A stretch of 64,000 bases of DNA from Zoroaster sp. YZ-2022 (lineage: Eukaryota; Echinodermata; Asteroidea; Forcipulatida; Zoroasteridae): contig CM055828.1 in NCBI GenBank assembly GCA_029582265.1, positions 806,001 to 870,000 on the forward strand, written 5' to 3'. Made by a program: the position numbers and the translations under genes. Numbering within the stretch: the first letter of the stretch is position 1; each line of letters begins with the position of its first letter. The notes under the pieces are model-generated. The model saw nothing but the letters and a program-made list of their open reading frames with translations. It ran no database searches and was not told the origin of the DNA. Of the stretch, positions 1 to 10,369 are shown one piece after another.

Positions 1-3000
1 CCACCACGCGGCGCGGGAGCAAGAGCGCAGTTGATAAAAAAAGATTACATCAACGCTATTAAAAGGTTTCACGGACGAGAAACAGAGTTGAGATTTAACT
101 CATCAAAAGACGGTGGCAGATATTTACGCGAACGAACAATGACGGTTCCGCTGAATCATAGCAAAGAAAAATATTTAAATATATTTTGGCGAGCGGTAAA
201 ACCAAAGATAATCGCCAAGTTGACTATAGACTTGCAAGAATTTAACGCGTACAAGTTTATGATATTTATACGCGTTAAATTACGTAAAGAAAAATTAGAC
301 GGCACGTTCGATTTTGCCGAACCAAATTTTCATAATAATAAGCAAATTGTTTTATTGAATTTAGATGATATCGAAAATATACTCGATACTGTTTCTTCAC
401 AAATTGTAGAGGCTTTAGAAAAATGGACTCAAAAGGGCAGCGGATGGGAGGTAGATCGTATCGTAGAAATGAATATCTCAATCGCGAGATATCAACCTTT
501 GAGAGGCGGTTCTTATATCGAGCTATACAACTTCATAAAAAATAAAAAAGCGTGCATCAACGTACAAAACAACGACGACGATTGTTTGCGGTGAGCGCTT
601 CGCAGCGCTCTTTTTCCCGTGAAAATTCATCCAGAAAGAACGAGTAAGTACCCGATAGAGGACGGTTTAAATTTTAACAATATCGAGGCTCCTACACCAA
701 TCAACCAAATTAAGCGAGTAGAGAAACAAAACAATATAGCGATAAATGTTTTTGGTTGTGAATCAAAAACGATTCTAGTTTACAAACTTAGTGATCAACC
801 TAAAAATATAGATCGTATTAATTTATTATTGATTAACGAGGAAGAAGAAAAAGGAACCAGATCTCACTACGTTTGGATAAAAGATGTGAACAAATTACTT
901 TACGATCAAACGAGTCACAAAGAACGTAAACATTTTTGTTTGAGATGTTTACAGGGTTTTTCAGCAAAAGCGTATCTCGAAAATCACGTAAAATTGTGTA
1001 AGGGAATAAATGACAGACCGACGACAATCGTGATGCCGGAAAAGGGTAAAAACGATACGGTTAAATTTATAAATTTTCATAAAAAGATGCGAGTTCCTTT
1101 CGTAATATACGCCGACTTTGAAAGTATTATTAAAAATGTTGTAGATGTAAACTCTACGAGTACTACAAAACTACAAGAACACGTCGTTTGCGGTTATTCG
1201 TACGTCGTCGTTCGTTGCGACGGTGAAACTAGCGAACCCATCGTTTACAGAGGAGAAGATGCGGCTGAACACTTTTTAATTGAATTAGAAAAATAATCAA
1301 AACAAATTAACGAGATATTTAAAAACCCTAAAAAATTAAACATGACTAAAGAAGATGTAGAAGATTACAACTCTGCTAGCGAGTGTTGGATATGCGAAAA
1401 GAAGTGTGATGAGAAGGTAAGAGATCATTGTCACATTACCGGTAAATATCGAGGCGCAGCGCATAATTATTGCAATTTAAAACTGAGTTTAAAACCAGAC
1501 AAAACTTTTATTCCGGTTGTATTTCATAATTTGCGAGGCTACGACTCTCATCTCATTATGCAGGCAGCGAGTCAAACGACTGGAAATTTAACGTGTATTC
1601 CAAACAATATCGAAAAGTATATTTCTTTTTCAATCGGGCAACTACGATTTATAGACAGCGCTCAATTTTTATTAGCGTCGTTGGATAAACTCGTTAAATC
1701 AAACAATTCTTTTCCGATTACGACCAAACTCGAACCCTCTTCCAAAAAATTTAATCTGTTAAAAAGCAAGGGTATTTATCCTTACGAGTACATGGACAGT
1801 TTTTCAAAATTCGAAGAAACGCGACTTCCTCTTATAGAATCTTTTTACAGCAGTTTAAACAACCAACACATTACTAAAGAACAATACGAGCACGCAAAGA
1901 ATGTATTTAATACCTTTGATTGTAAAAATTTAGGAGACTATCACGATTTATACGTGCGTACCGATACTTGCTTATTGGCGGACGTATTTGAAAATTTTCG
2001 CGCTACTTGCGTTAAACAATACGGTTTAGATCCGGCTAATTATTATACTAGTCCGGGTCTGAGTTGGGACGCTTTATTGAAACATTCTAAACAAACTTTA
2101 GAATTGCTCACAGATATTGACATGCATTTATTTATAGAGAAAGGTACGCGCGGAGGAACGTGCATGGCGAGTAAAAGATACGCGAAAGCAAACAATGTCT
2201 ACTTAGACGACTACGACGAATCGAAACCATCGAGTTACATTACGTACTTGGACGCAAATAATTTATACGGCTACGCGATGAGTCAACCTTTGCCGACGGG
2301 TAATTTTAAATGGATGACACCTTCACGAATAAACAAACTCGAGAGCGAGGGGCCTAAAAAAGGATATTTTAGAAGTTGATTTAGAATATCCCAAAGATTT
2401 ACACGATTCTCACAACGCGTTTCCACTCGCGCCAGAGTCGTTGATAGTACCGAAAGAATGGATGAGCGACTATCAAAAGAATTTACTAAAAAACAAGCCA
2501 GCCCCAAACGTTGTGAAATTAGTTCCAAATTTGTACAATAAACGCAATTACGTGCTCCATTATCGTAATTTGCGATTGTATTTACAACTCGGTATGAAAC
2601 TAACTAAAATTCATCGCGTTTTAGAATTTGACGAATCGTACATCGATAAAAACACTCAACTCAGAAAACTCGCGACGAGCGATTTTGAAAAAGATTTATA
2701 CAAACTCATGAACAATTCAGTTTTTGGAAAAACGATGGAAAATGTACGAAAACGCGTCAACGTAAATTTGAAGCGGTTAAACGACGAAAAAGTGGAAAAT
2801 CAAATTAAAAGACTCATCGCAAAACCAAATTTTGCAGAGGCGAGGATTTTTGATAACGATCTAGTAGCGATTCACATGCACAAAACAAAACTAGTTCTCA
2901 ACCGCCCGGTTTACATAGGAATGAGCATACTGGATTTATCTAAACATTTAATGTACGATTTTTATTACAATCAATTAAAGAAGAAATACAAAGACGAGTG

Positions 3001-3493
3001 TGAGTTGGTATACACGGATACAGATAGCTTGTTGTTGGAAATTAAAACTCGTGATGTTTTTAAAGATATGAAAAAAGACAAGCATTTATACGATTTTAGT
3101 AATTATGATAAGCGTCATTTTCTATTTTCTGAAGAAAATAAAAAAGTGATCGGTAAAATGAAAGACGAGACCGCGGGAACTCTAATCTCTGAAGTTGTTT
3201 GTTTAAGACCCAAAATGTATTCGATACTTTTATCAGACGAAAAACAAATAAGAAAAGCTAAAGGAGTTAAAAAACAAGTTTTAGAACAATATATTATACA
3301 CGACCGATATAAACAAGTTTTATCTCTGAAAAATACTCTACATCACCCTATGAATTTTATTAGGCACGAAAAACATCGACTATATACAACTCGAATAAAT
3401 AAAATATCGCTATCACCTTTAGACACAAAGAGACACATTTTAGAAGACGGAATAGGCACTCACGCTTACGGTCATTACAGTCTCATCGTTTAA
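1..3493 (+). pseudogene. Protein-primed DNA polymerase B (Polinton pPolB), 5' partial, broken
   Basis: This is the replicative polymerase of the element, which would copy the linear genome from a protein primer. The frame is already open at position 1, so the N-terminus lies outside the window. In order there are: a C-x2-C...H-x-C zinc-knuckle-like motif (HFCLRCLQGF, about 937-1005); exonuclease motif I YADFES (about 1108-1125); a Cys/His cluster (CEKKCD...HCHITGKYRG); exo II HNLRGYDSH; exo III YHDLYVRTD (about 1937-1965); polymerase motif A LDANNLYGYAM (about 2247-2280); motif B KLMNNSVFGKTMEN (about 2701-2742); and motif C YTDTDS (about 3010-3027). The C-terminus ends GTHAYGHYSLIV. The breaks are an in-frame TGA at 592-594 where this family usually has Trp, an in-frame TAA at 1294-1296, and a one-base frameshift near 2360-2380. 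Similarity resumes at once in frame after each stop, so this is one gene and not three. Confidence 0.93.
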
Positions 3494-4488
3494 CAATAGG
3501 GGGATTTTCTGTATCTCGAGGGATAATTTGTAATTCTTCTCTTACAAAACTACGGGCGGGGCCTCCTTCTAAATAATACAATATGGGTTGATTCACAGCT
3601 TTTATCGTTTTAGATATTCTATATACTGTTATACTCCATATAGGATCTGTGGCGCGGCGTCTCGTATCTTTTTCAGCTTCACCGGGCGCGTATAAATACC
3701 GAACTACGCTGTTGTTTTGGGATTCTTTTTTCGTTCTTTTTACCTGGCGAGGCTGGATTTTGCTCAACACTGCGTAATTTAATTGCGTCTTTAGGTTTTA
3801 AATTAATTAGTCGCGTCGTCTCGTTGTTTAACGCTTTTACGACCGCCGGCAATCTTTTAACCCATTCTCTATTTCTCGTATCAGTCGCTATTTCTTGCGC
3901 GTATTGATGTGAAAATAATCTTTCGCTCAAAGTTCTATTAAATCGCTCCACTATACCCTGAGCTCTATGATTACCAACCTCGCTTCTTTGTATTACAACA
4001 TGTTGTTTGCTCATTAATACGTTTACGCTAGACATAAATTATTTTCCAGGATCGACTTTTATAATTTTAGGACAAGTTAACAACGAACGTTTATACATTT
4101 TTATAAATGCGTTACTTACTTGAACGGCGGTTTTATCGGTTAACGGTTCTGCTTCTTTATACCTACTGGCTTCATCTACGACGGTTAACGCGTACTTGTA
4201 TGTCTTTTTATTTATAATATCGTGTGGAAGAAACAATAAATCTGCTTGATGAACCTCATTCGGTTTTTCTAACGTACTGTTACTACTGGTTGGTCTTGGA
4301 ATGTATTTAGGATAGGGTAAATAAATTTGCCACAGCGCTTGCTTTTTTATCCATCGTCGAACTAATTTTACATTTACTTTTGTAGATTTAGCTAATTTAT
4401 TAATCGCATCGAGACCTTTGTAGTATCCTTTCGGACTATAATAAGCGTTAGATAGCTTTCTCTCATTCATTTTAATATTGTACAACAT
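3483..4488 (-). pseudogene. Polinton DD35E integrase (retroviral-type), broken
   Basis: This would be the integrase that inserts the element and creates 6-bp target duplications. Reading the minus strand from 4488, an N-terminal helical DNA-binding region is followed by the catalytic core. The first Asp is in HQADLLF (about 4240), the second Asp in KVDPGK (about 4050), and Glu is in QGIVERFNRTL (about 3945). The second Asp and the Glu are 34 residues apart, the DD35E spacing. A C-terminal chromo-like region with RYLYAPGE and RRRATDPIWSITVYRI ends in DTENPP. An in-frame TAA at 4039-4041 replaces the residue just before Phe-Met in the second Asp block. A one-base frameshift near 3700-3720 separates core and tail. 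It is convergent with pPolB, overlapping by 11 bases at 3483-3493. Transposition activity is inferred to be lost. Confidence 0.9.
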
Positions 4489-4494
4489 ATATTT

Positions 4495-4770
4495 TTATTC
4501 GTTAGGATTATTAGGCGTGGGCGTGGGCGTGGGCATGAGTGAATCTGGTAAAATTCCTTGTTTAACTAACGCCATTTGAGTTCCACCGGCTAATGCGACC
4601 GTCACGGTGAGTTTTAACCCGTCTTTTATACTAAACTTTCCCAAGTTGGCTGGTTCTACGCTTAATACTTTTTTACCGAGCATGCTGTATAAAACTATAA
4701 AAACTCCAAAAACGACGCTTTTATAAACAGAATCGGCGATTGTTTTCGTATCTATTGGCATTGAAGACAT
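4495..4770 (-). CDS. Small Polinton membrane protein, 91 aa, unknown function
   Basis: This is an intact open frame starting at 4770, with ATG placed directly after an ACTATAAAAT motif. Residues about 17-32 are hydrophobic (SVVFGVFIVLYSMLG) and about 53-68 form a second hydrophobic stretch. The tail is a Pro-Thr repeat (PTPTPTP) followed by Asn and Glu. The same Pro-Thr-Pro linker style is used in the larger membrane proteins at 14728-16239. It lies six bases upstream of the integrase start on the same strand. I do not recognise a named family. A virion or membrane role is inferred from hydrophobicity and position only. Confidence 0.7.
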   Translation of the reverse strand: MSSMPIDTKTIADSVYKSVVFGVFIVLYSMLGKKVLSVEPANLGKFSIKDGLKLTVTVALAGGTQMALVKQGILPDSLMPTPTPTPNNPNE

Positions 4771-4811
4771 ATTTTATAGTCGTTAAATATAATATTTAAA
4801 AAAAAAAACTT

Positions 4812-5240
4812 TTATTCCATTTCAAAAACAACGGGAGAACTCGTTGCCGGTGGTTCTCTAACGATTGCGGGTTTAATCGGTTCGTTTTTAAATGTTGGTT
4901 CTTCTTCACTCTGTCTAAACAATAAATAAGCGATACCCCCAATAGCTAAACTAATAACTATATAGACAAAATAGCTCGTTTTATTGCTCAACGAGTTGTT
5001 TACTTCATAACTCGACGCATCGCTAGACGTTTTGACGCTTTTTGCGGGTTTAGCGAGTTGCAGTTTTTTCTTTCTATTAATTTCGGCGAGTCTTTTTCCA
5101 GCCGCGACTCTGTTTGGGTTTTTTGGTTTAGTCGCTGTTTTCTTTACGGTCTTTGGTGTTGCAGCTGGTTTCTTTTCTACAACTTGCGTTGTAGCCATCG
5201 GTTGCGCATTCTCTGTCTCGTTGGTTTCCATCGCTTTCAT
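4812..5240 (-). CDS. Basic, single-pass membrane protein, 142 aa, unknown function
   Basis: This open frame starts at ATG 5240, just after an in-frame TAG at 5244-5246, so it is separate from the upstream frame. Residues about 24-70 are Lys/Pro/Thr/Ala-rich with a strongly basic stretch (KKTATKPKNPN, NRKKKLQLAK), suggesting nucleic-acid binding. One transmembrane segment (YFVYIVISLAIGGIAYLLF, about 90-108) is followed by an acidic, Pro-rich tail ending EME. It overlaps the 3' part of the next upstream gene by about 113 bases in another frame. A basic core or virion protein is plausible for its place in the capsid gene block, but no family was recognised. Confidence 0.65.
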   Translation of the reverse strand: MKAMETNETENAQPMATTQVVEKKPAATPKTVKKTATKPKNPNRVAAGKRLAEINRKKKLQLAKPAKSVKTSSDASSYEVNNSLSNKTSYFVYIVISLAIGGIAYLLFRQSEEEPTFKNEPIKPAIVREPPATSSPVVFEME

Positions 5241-5707
5241 TATCTATACAAGATTCTTCTTTTCTTTTTAAATGTTTTGCTGTAATTAGCGAAGCGCTGA
5301 GTGGAGCGATCAACATACCGTACTTGTAGTATATTTCACACGCTACAGCACTAAGCATGCTAGAAATGAACGGATCTTTTTCTAAATCTGAAATTAACTT
5401 ACCTTCATCGTCAATTTCAAATCGATGACCGTACAAATCTATACGATTTAAACTAAATCCTAATAGTTTAGCGTATAGCGTTAGAATGGCGCTACCTAAA
5501 GACTGAGTAATATCGCGACCTAATTTAGTTTCGTATTGCGTGTGTAGCGCGTCTCGCTCTTCAGTAGACAAAGCTTCAATCTCCTCCCACTACAACCGAT
5601 AAAAGACGTAGTTTTTGTTTCAACGACGTATTATCGTTAGTATCGCTAGCGTCGTCCGCGAGTGTCGCCCGTGGATTTTCGTTTAATAGTTTATGTACTT
5701 CTTCCAT
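5128..5707 (-). CDS. Polinton conserved hypothetical protein, probably frameshifted near its 5' end
   Basis: The main frame (5571 to 5128, open without a stop back to about 5590) has the look of a recurrent Polinton protein: ERDALHTQYETKLGRDITQSLG, then a hydrophobic helix AILTLYAKLLGFSL, a DPFISSMLSAVACEIYYKYG block and LIAPLSASLITAKH. A likely start is ATG 5707 (MEEVHKLLNENP...), but that frame runs into TGA at about 5575. A single-base shift near 5582 joins it to the main frame, so the copy is probably broken there. The last 38 codons overlap the 142-aa gene in another frame and may be non-functional tail. Function is unknown. Confidence 0.6.
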
Positions 5708-6009
5708 TTATTATACGTATTTATAGAATAATCGGTTAAATTTATAAAAAAATATAGAAACCAATAATTAATTTTAGATAACCCATCGACGTTTAAAAGT
5801 TCGTTAAGATTAAACGTTAGATCTTTTACTAGTTCATTATCTATACTAGTAAATATACCTTTTACTTTTTCAGTATTCTCGTTTAAAACTTGTACTAGGT
5901 TTTTTCTTTCTTTTTCAGTATTGAGAAGTTGGTTAAGATTATATATAAAATCATTTACTCGTTCAGCAGATATATTCGTAAATATAACTTTTACTCGTTC
6001 AGCATTCAT
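5683..6009 (-). CDS. Hypothetical protein of 108 aa with an internal duplication
   Basis: This is an open frame from ATG 6009, which follows TTTATAAAT directly. The protein contains two related blocks of about 29 residues: residues 4-32 (ERVKVIFTNIS...LNQLLNTE) and about 47-75 (EKVKGIFTSID...LNELLNVD). The same pattern of V-K-x-I-F-T and N-L-N-x-L-L recurs in both. The C-terminus is aromatic and Asn/Tyr-rich. It overlaps the start codon region of the next gene by 25 bases. Not recognised. The duplication and low complexity mean it could be a recently expanded, poorly constrained protein. Confidence 0.5.
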   Translation of the reverse strand: MNAERVKVIFTNISAERVNDFIYNLNQLLNTEKERKNLVQVLNENTEKVKGIFTSIDNELVKDLTFNLNELLNVDGLSKINYWFLYFFINLTDYSINTYNKWKKYINY

Positions 6010-6049
6010 ATTTATAAATAGATTTTATAATATTTATTAAAATACGAGA

Positions 6050-6400
6050 CAACCTGTAAGTAACCTAGGGGTAATTGCTGAGCAACCTATGGGCAACCTA
6101 GGGGTGGTGCTGAGCAACCTATGAGTCTTATGAGTATTACTCTTAACCTATGGGTAATTACTAACGACCTGTGAGTAACCTGTGAGTAATTACTCTTAAC
6201 CTATGATTCCTATGAGTAATTGCTCTTAACCTATGGGCAACCTATGGGTAATTGCTCTTAACCTATGATTCCTATGAGTATTACTCTTAACCTATGGGTA
6301 ATTACTAACGACCTGTGAGTAACCTGTGAGTAATTACTCTTAACCTATGATTGCTATGAGTAATTGCTCTTAACCTATGATTCCTATGATTCCTAGTGGT
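6050..6400. repeat. Minisatellite of about 20-bp units abutting the packaging ATPase 3' end
   Basis: About 350 bases made of variants of AACCTATGAGTAATTGCTCTT, with recurrent pieces CTTAACCTATG, GGGTAATTACTAACGACC and GATTCCTATGAG. Longer stretches repeat at two scales; for example the ACCTGTGAGTAACC pieces recur about 140 bases apart. On the minus strand the ATPase frame runs into this block and ends there (…LPLGIIGIIG), so the repeat overlaps the extreme C-terminal codons and fills the gap between the ATPase and the 108-aa gene. Confidence 0.85.
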
Positions 6401-7024
6401 AATTGCTTAGCACGTATTTCATAATCGGTAGGCTGATCCGTTTTTAAAATCAACTTGCGATGTAAAACTCGTTTTAGTTGCTCGCGCGCTCGCTCTCGTA
6501 ACTCAGCCGTCGGAATAACATCGTTTTCTCTAAGACAATTCTCGTACGAGTCTCTATCTTTACAATAAAATAAACACACCCATTTGAGTTGTTCTCTAAA
6601 ATCTTTCAATACGCTATTATATTTTTGCGAAAGAATCCAACAGCTGTGTTTAACGTGTCTACCGCTAAAAGCCAATTGTGTAATCATACATTTATTGTTC
6701 TCATCGTATTTTTTATAATGCAACTGTTTATTAGCGCTGCAATCGTCGATGATAAACAACGTTTCTTCGTTTGAAAGCATCGCTATAAATTTGTATAGCT
6801 CGGTTTAACGATATGTCGTTTAAATCGTTAACGTGTACGTTATTGTCGTTTAGAACCCATTTTCTATTTTTGTACGTATCGTTGTAGAAGATGGTGGGGC
6901 ATAATATAACGATATTTTTAAAATATTTTAAATATTCATTTTCTAATAAATTTAAAACAAATTCAGTTTTTCCGCATCCTGTTTGTCCGCAAATTAACGC
7001 GGCGTGTGGATATTTAGGTAACAT
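6370..7024 (-). pseudogene. Genome-packaging ATPase (FtsK/HerA, A32-like), frameshifted
   Basis: The P-loop motor would pump the linear genome into capsids. From ATG 7024, Walker A GQTGCGKTEF lies at residues 14-23, followed by LLENEYLKYFKNIVILCPT. The second half (starting about 6780) has the Walker B-like FIIDDCSAN, the sensor-type SGRHVKHSCWILSQKYN, LKWVCLFYCKDRDSYENCLREND and the ending LILKTDQPTDYEI. These blocks are typical of Polinton and adintovirus ATPases. The two halves are in different frames, with the shift in a short A/G-rich stretch near 6770-6785 at the expected junction just before Walker B. The C-terminus runs into the minisatellite. Confidence 0.9.
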
Positions 7025-7067
7025 TTTCTTTTAATATTAGGCGTTTTTTAAATATAAGTCAAGATGT

Positions 7068-8343
7068 TTAATAATCTACGGATTCAAAACGCCCGTTTCT
7101 TATGTTTAGTTGCGCGTCCATGATGATAAAAGTATACATGTTTATTTCACCCACACCGTCCGCTTCTTTCTCGATTTGTATGGTAATTCCTTCAGATAAG
7201 TTTTGTACTCGTCTTCCGCTTCCGTGTAATTTATTGTCGGTGGTAGTTCTTAAATCTAAAAATAAACCGTATCGATTTAGAAAATAGTTGCCTAGTTTAA
7301 CGTTAGATAAATTTAGAGCTTGCGCGACTTGTATAGCGTGTTGTTGTTTCGAATCACCGAAATATTTTGAAATCTCTTCCCAATGTTGATACCTTTTCAT
7401 TCCGTGCGCGTATAGTTGATTGGGAACGCCTTCGATGGTAATCGAAACTTTGTAAATTTTCGGATTATAAAATGTATTGCTTTCTTTCGTGGTGGGTTCT
7501 CTAAATAAAAACAATATTCCTTTCATACTTTTTGCCGGGGTATTTAAATTTACATTCCACATCGTATCTTTTTTGTTGCACAGGTCACGCTCTGTCTCAG
7601 TGCGCGGTCAAACAATAATTATACTCAACCGAGAGGTATATTGATTTTTAATCGTTCGAGCGAGTTCGGCATATGAACGACCTCAAATTCTAAAGAGATT
7701 CCGCTTATGATATATTTCGCGTTATAGTCGGTGCTTTTAATCATGCTCGAAATTTATTAAACACGAGTTCGTAAGTTAATCGATCTCCGATGCCCGACTG
7801 ATAGTAAGGTTGATGATCGGTTAACAATTCAAAATCAGCGGGAATGTAATATCTATTTTATACGTATCCGCGATAACTTTATCTTTTCCTCCGTTGCCCT
7901 AAAGCCTTATCGCTAGCGTCTATTCTTAATTTAGTTACGTTTGCATCTTCGATTCCTTGATAAGCTAAATTTTTCGCGTTGATCTTTGGTCAACCATTCG
8001 TCCTGTAACAATTGAACACATCCGCATCGTCTAATGAAAATATTTAATTTCCTTCCATTTGAATAATTATATGTTTTACGATGGCTTTACCAATGTTTTG
8101 TACCAACGTTCTATTTTCATCGTCCGAGCTAACGAGATCGATATTGAAAGCTAATCGCGACGTATTTGGAACGATGACGTCGTTTACTCCTAAATTTGGA
8201 AAATGAACCGTCAACAATTGATTTTCGGTAATTGTGCTCGGATTATTTGTAATGACGACTTTTTGGCGCATTCCTTTTATACCTCGAGGTTCTCTTATTC
8301 TCCTGTATGGATCCAACACATCTCCGTACGTATTATTAGCCAT
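7068..8343 (-). pseudogene. Major capsid protein (Polinton/adintovirus double jelly-roll), broken in the middle
   Basis: The N-terminal part (8343-8044) starts MANNTYGDVLDPYRR and has NNPSTITENQLLTVHFPNLG, VIVPNTSRLAFNI and NIGKAIVKHI. The C-terminal part (7562-7068) has MWNVNLNTPAKSMKGILFLF, KVSITIEGVPNQLYAHGM, a GLFLDLRTTTDNKLHGSGRR block and the ending YTFIIMDAQLNIRNGRFESVDY. I recognise both as Polinton major capsid protein. Between 8043 and 7563 capsid-like fragments (DADVFNC-like, AYQGIED-like, DKVIADTYK-like) are spread over all three minus frames with stops, so there are several frameshifts and stops. Its start codon follows ACTATAAAAT directly. Capsid formation from this copy is inferred to be impossible. 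Confidence 0.88.
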
Positions 8344-8393
8344 ATTTTATAGTAACAAATATAATAATTTTTTATAAAAAAAGTAATTATAAA

Positions 8394-8819
8394 ATGGTGT
8401 CTATAGCGATGATGGTTGGAGGCGCGGTAGTCAACGCGTTGGCGTTTACCGGATCAATTTTTTTATTTAGTCAAGGTGGCCACGAAGAACAAAAACGACA
8501 CGATTTAGCGATAGTACGACTCACGAAAGCTAGAGATGAATACTCGAAAGAGCGTTTAAAATATCTAGATTATTTAAATGAAGAAATACAAAAAGAATCG
8601 AGCGCTGAAAGAACGTTCAATAACATCGATGAAGCGATGAATGAATATTCGCGAGTTACGAACGAACGAATAAATTTACCGCAAGATTTACGTTACGAAC
8701 CGCAACTAGAAGATTTTTACGTTGAGAGCGAAGATCAAAAAACGCGAGAAATATTATTTATAATACTAGGAATGAGTATTGTGGGTTACGCGAGTTATAG
8801 ATTGTTAAAAAAAAGATAA
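8394..8819 (+). CDS. Polinton conserved membrane/coiled-coil protein, 141 aa
   Basis: This is an intact frame in a 50-base divergent arrangement with the capsid gene. The start follows ATTATAAA directly. N-terminal residues 1-26 are hydrophobic (MVSIAMMVGGAVVNALAFTG), then come HEEQKRHDLAI and a charged helical region rich in Glu/Lys/Arg (about 30-95) with an EPQLEDFYV motif. A C-terminal membrane segment (ILFIILGMSIVGYASYRLL) ends with a basic tail. This membrane-helix-membrane layout and the AVVNALAFTGS block recur in Polinton elements. Function is unknown; a virion membrane or minor capsid role is inference. Confidence 0.78.
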   Translation: MVSIAMMVGGAVVNALAFTGSIFLFSQGGHEEQKRHDLAIVRLTKARDEYSKERLKYLDYLNEEIQKESSAERTFNNIDEAMNEYSRVTNERINLPQDLRYEPQLEDFYVESEDQKTREILFIILGMSIVGYASYRLLKKR

Positions 8820-9417
8820 AAAGTAATTGTAAAATGGCGGAAGGAGGTTATATGCCGATGGAAGATCTTAAAGATGATGAAATAGATGATACGTTTACCG
8901 CTGACGAAGATAATGAAGGAGAGCGAGTTGATGAAATGTCTTTTAGTATACCAGCTTATTCTCAAAAAACTATATTTGCTAGATCTGTAGTAGATTGTTT
9001 TTACGATTCGCGTAAAAAAGGTAAACCAAGTACAATAGCATAATGATTTCTATTATGGAACAAATGAAAAAGGACAAAATATACTCTATTTTAAAAAAGG
9101 TAATAAAAATATACTATTAAATAAACCCGGCGGCGGATTTTACGCGGAATCTACTTTAAAAAGTAAAAAGGGATTAACCAATAAAGATCTATATCAATTT
9201 GATGAAGTGATAAAAAATGTTATAGAAAAATCAAACGAACCAATAGAAGAGCAAACGGGTAGCGGTGGAAGGTTACCATCTGTACCGATGCAACGCGTAG
9301 AAAAATAAAAACAAGTACAAGAAGCCATCGAAATAGCGGTAACGACTCTTTCGGTAGATCAAACAAAATTAAATATTCGAGAAATAGAAGCGCTTGATAA
9401 AATCATGACTACAAATC

Positions 9418-10369
9418 AGTAGTATGTGTGGCGTATCCTGACCACATTTTGTGGCGGAGCAGTGTGCAGTTGTGTGCAGTGTTGGATCGATAGCACACAT
9501 TTTCAGTGTTGGATCGATAGTGCAGTGTGCTATCGATCCAACACTGCACACAACTGCACACTGCTCCGCCACAAAATGTGGTCAGGATACGCCACACAAA
9601 TTTGGGCTAAGGGCGCGGGCGCGCGCGCGCGCGCGTGACTCCCTCCACACAAAAATACACAAAAAGGGAGGACCTCCTCAATTCCCTCCTCAACACAAAA
9701 CTGCACAGGGGTCAAGATGCTGTATACGTGATTGAATTTTTTTTATGACGTCATGCAAGTGGTTCTTAAAATAGAAATCCACCACATAAGATGCTGCATA
9801 CATATTGGCATACATGTCTGGGCGCGCGCGTGACTCCCTCCACACAAAACTGCACACAAAATACTTACTCCCTCCTCACAAAATACGGGTTGAGACACGT
9901 CTGGGCGCGCGCGTGACTCCCTCCACACAAAAATACACAAAAAGGGAGGACCTCCTCAATTCCCTCCTCAATGAGACACGTCTGGGCGCGCGCAAAATCA
10001 GTTTGTGTGGTGGAGAATACATAATACATATATATACATATACATATATATATACATATATATATCCTCCTCAATGCAAGATTCCCTGGCGCGCGCGTTT
10101 TGTGTGGTGGAGGGAGTAGTGCGCAAGCGCAGCATGCATATTGATATTCGTCTGTCTTGGTCGTTTCTCATCAAATTGGAAATGTGCCAAATTGGAGCGT
10201 ATAAGACATGTAGTGTCTTAAAATAGAATGGACACATATGAGCCGATGTTATTGCTTAGATTTAAAATGAAGCTATTCAAGTATGATTTGTTAAATATAA
10301 TTTTAACACCAACAACAATCTTTGACATCAATATATTTACAGATGGTTTTTATATTGGTTTTAAAACTC
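9418..10369 (+). repeat. Left terminal inverted repeat of nested element
   Basis: This matches 13087-14000 in reverse orientation over its whole length with small indels. It contains a terminal palindrome, several (GC)n tracts, at least four repeats of a TGACTCCCTCCACACAAAA-like block, an alternating TA/CA tract (10020-10068), and an inner segment near 10130-10370 ending at TTGGTTTTAAAACTCATTG. Most apparent open frames here read through GC or TA tracts and are not genes. Confidence 0.9.
9425..9598. repeat. Terminal palindrome (left tip)
   Basis: An inverted repeat from TGTGTGGCGTATCC to GGATACGCCACACA with about 70-80-bp arms and a short loop containing ATCGATAG repeats. It starts seven bases inside the element boundary and would fold into a long hairpin. 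Confidence 0.85.

Noticed and set aside
6050..6400. CRISPR-like array
   Set aside because: Units of about 20 bp are contiguous and degenerate with no unique spacers, and the DNA is animal.
9369..9735. Several overlapping 60-94-residue frames around the terminal palindrome
   Set aside because: Mirror-image translations of a palindrome and GC tracts; no independent coding signal.
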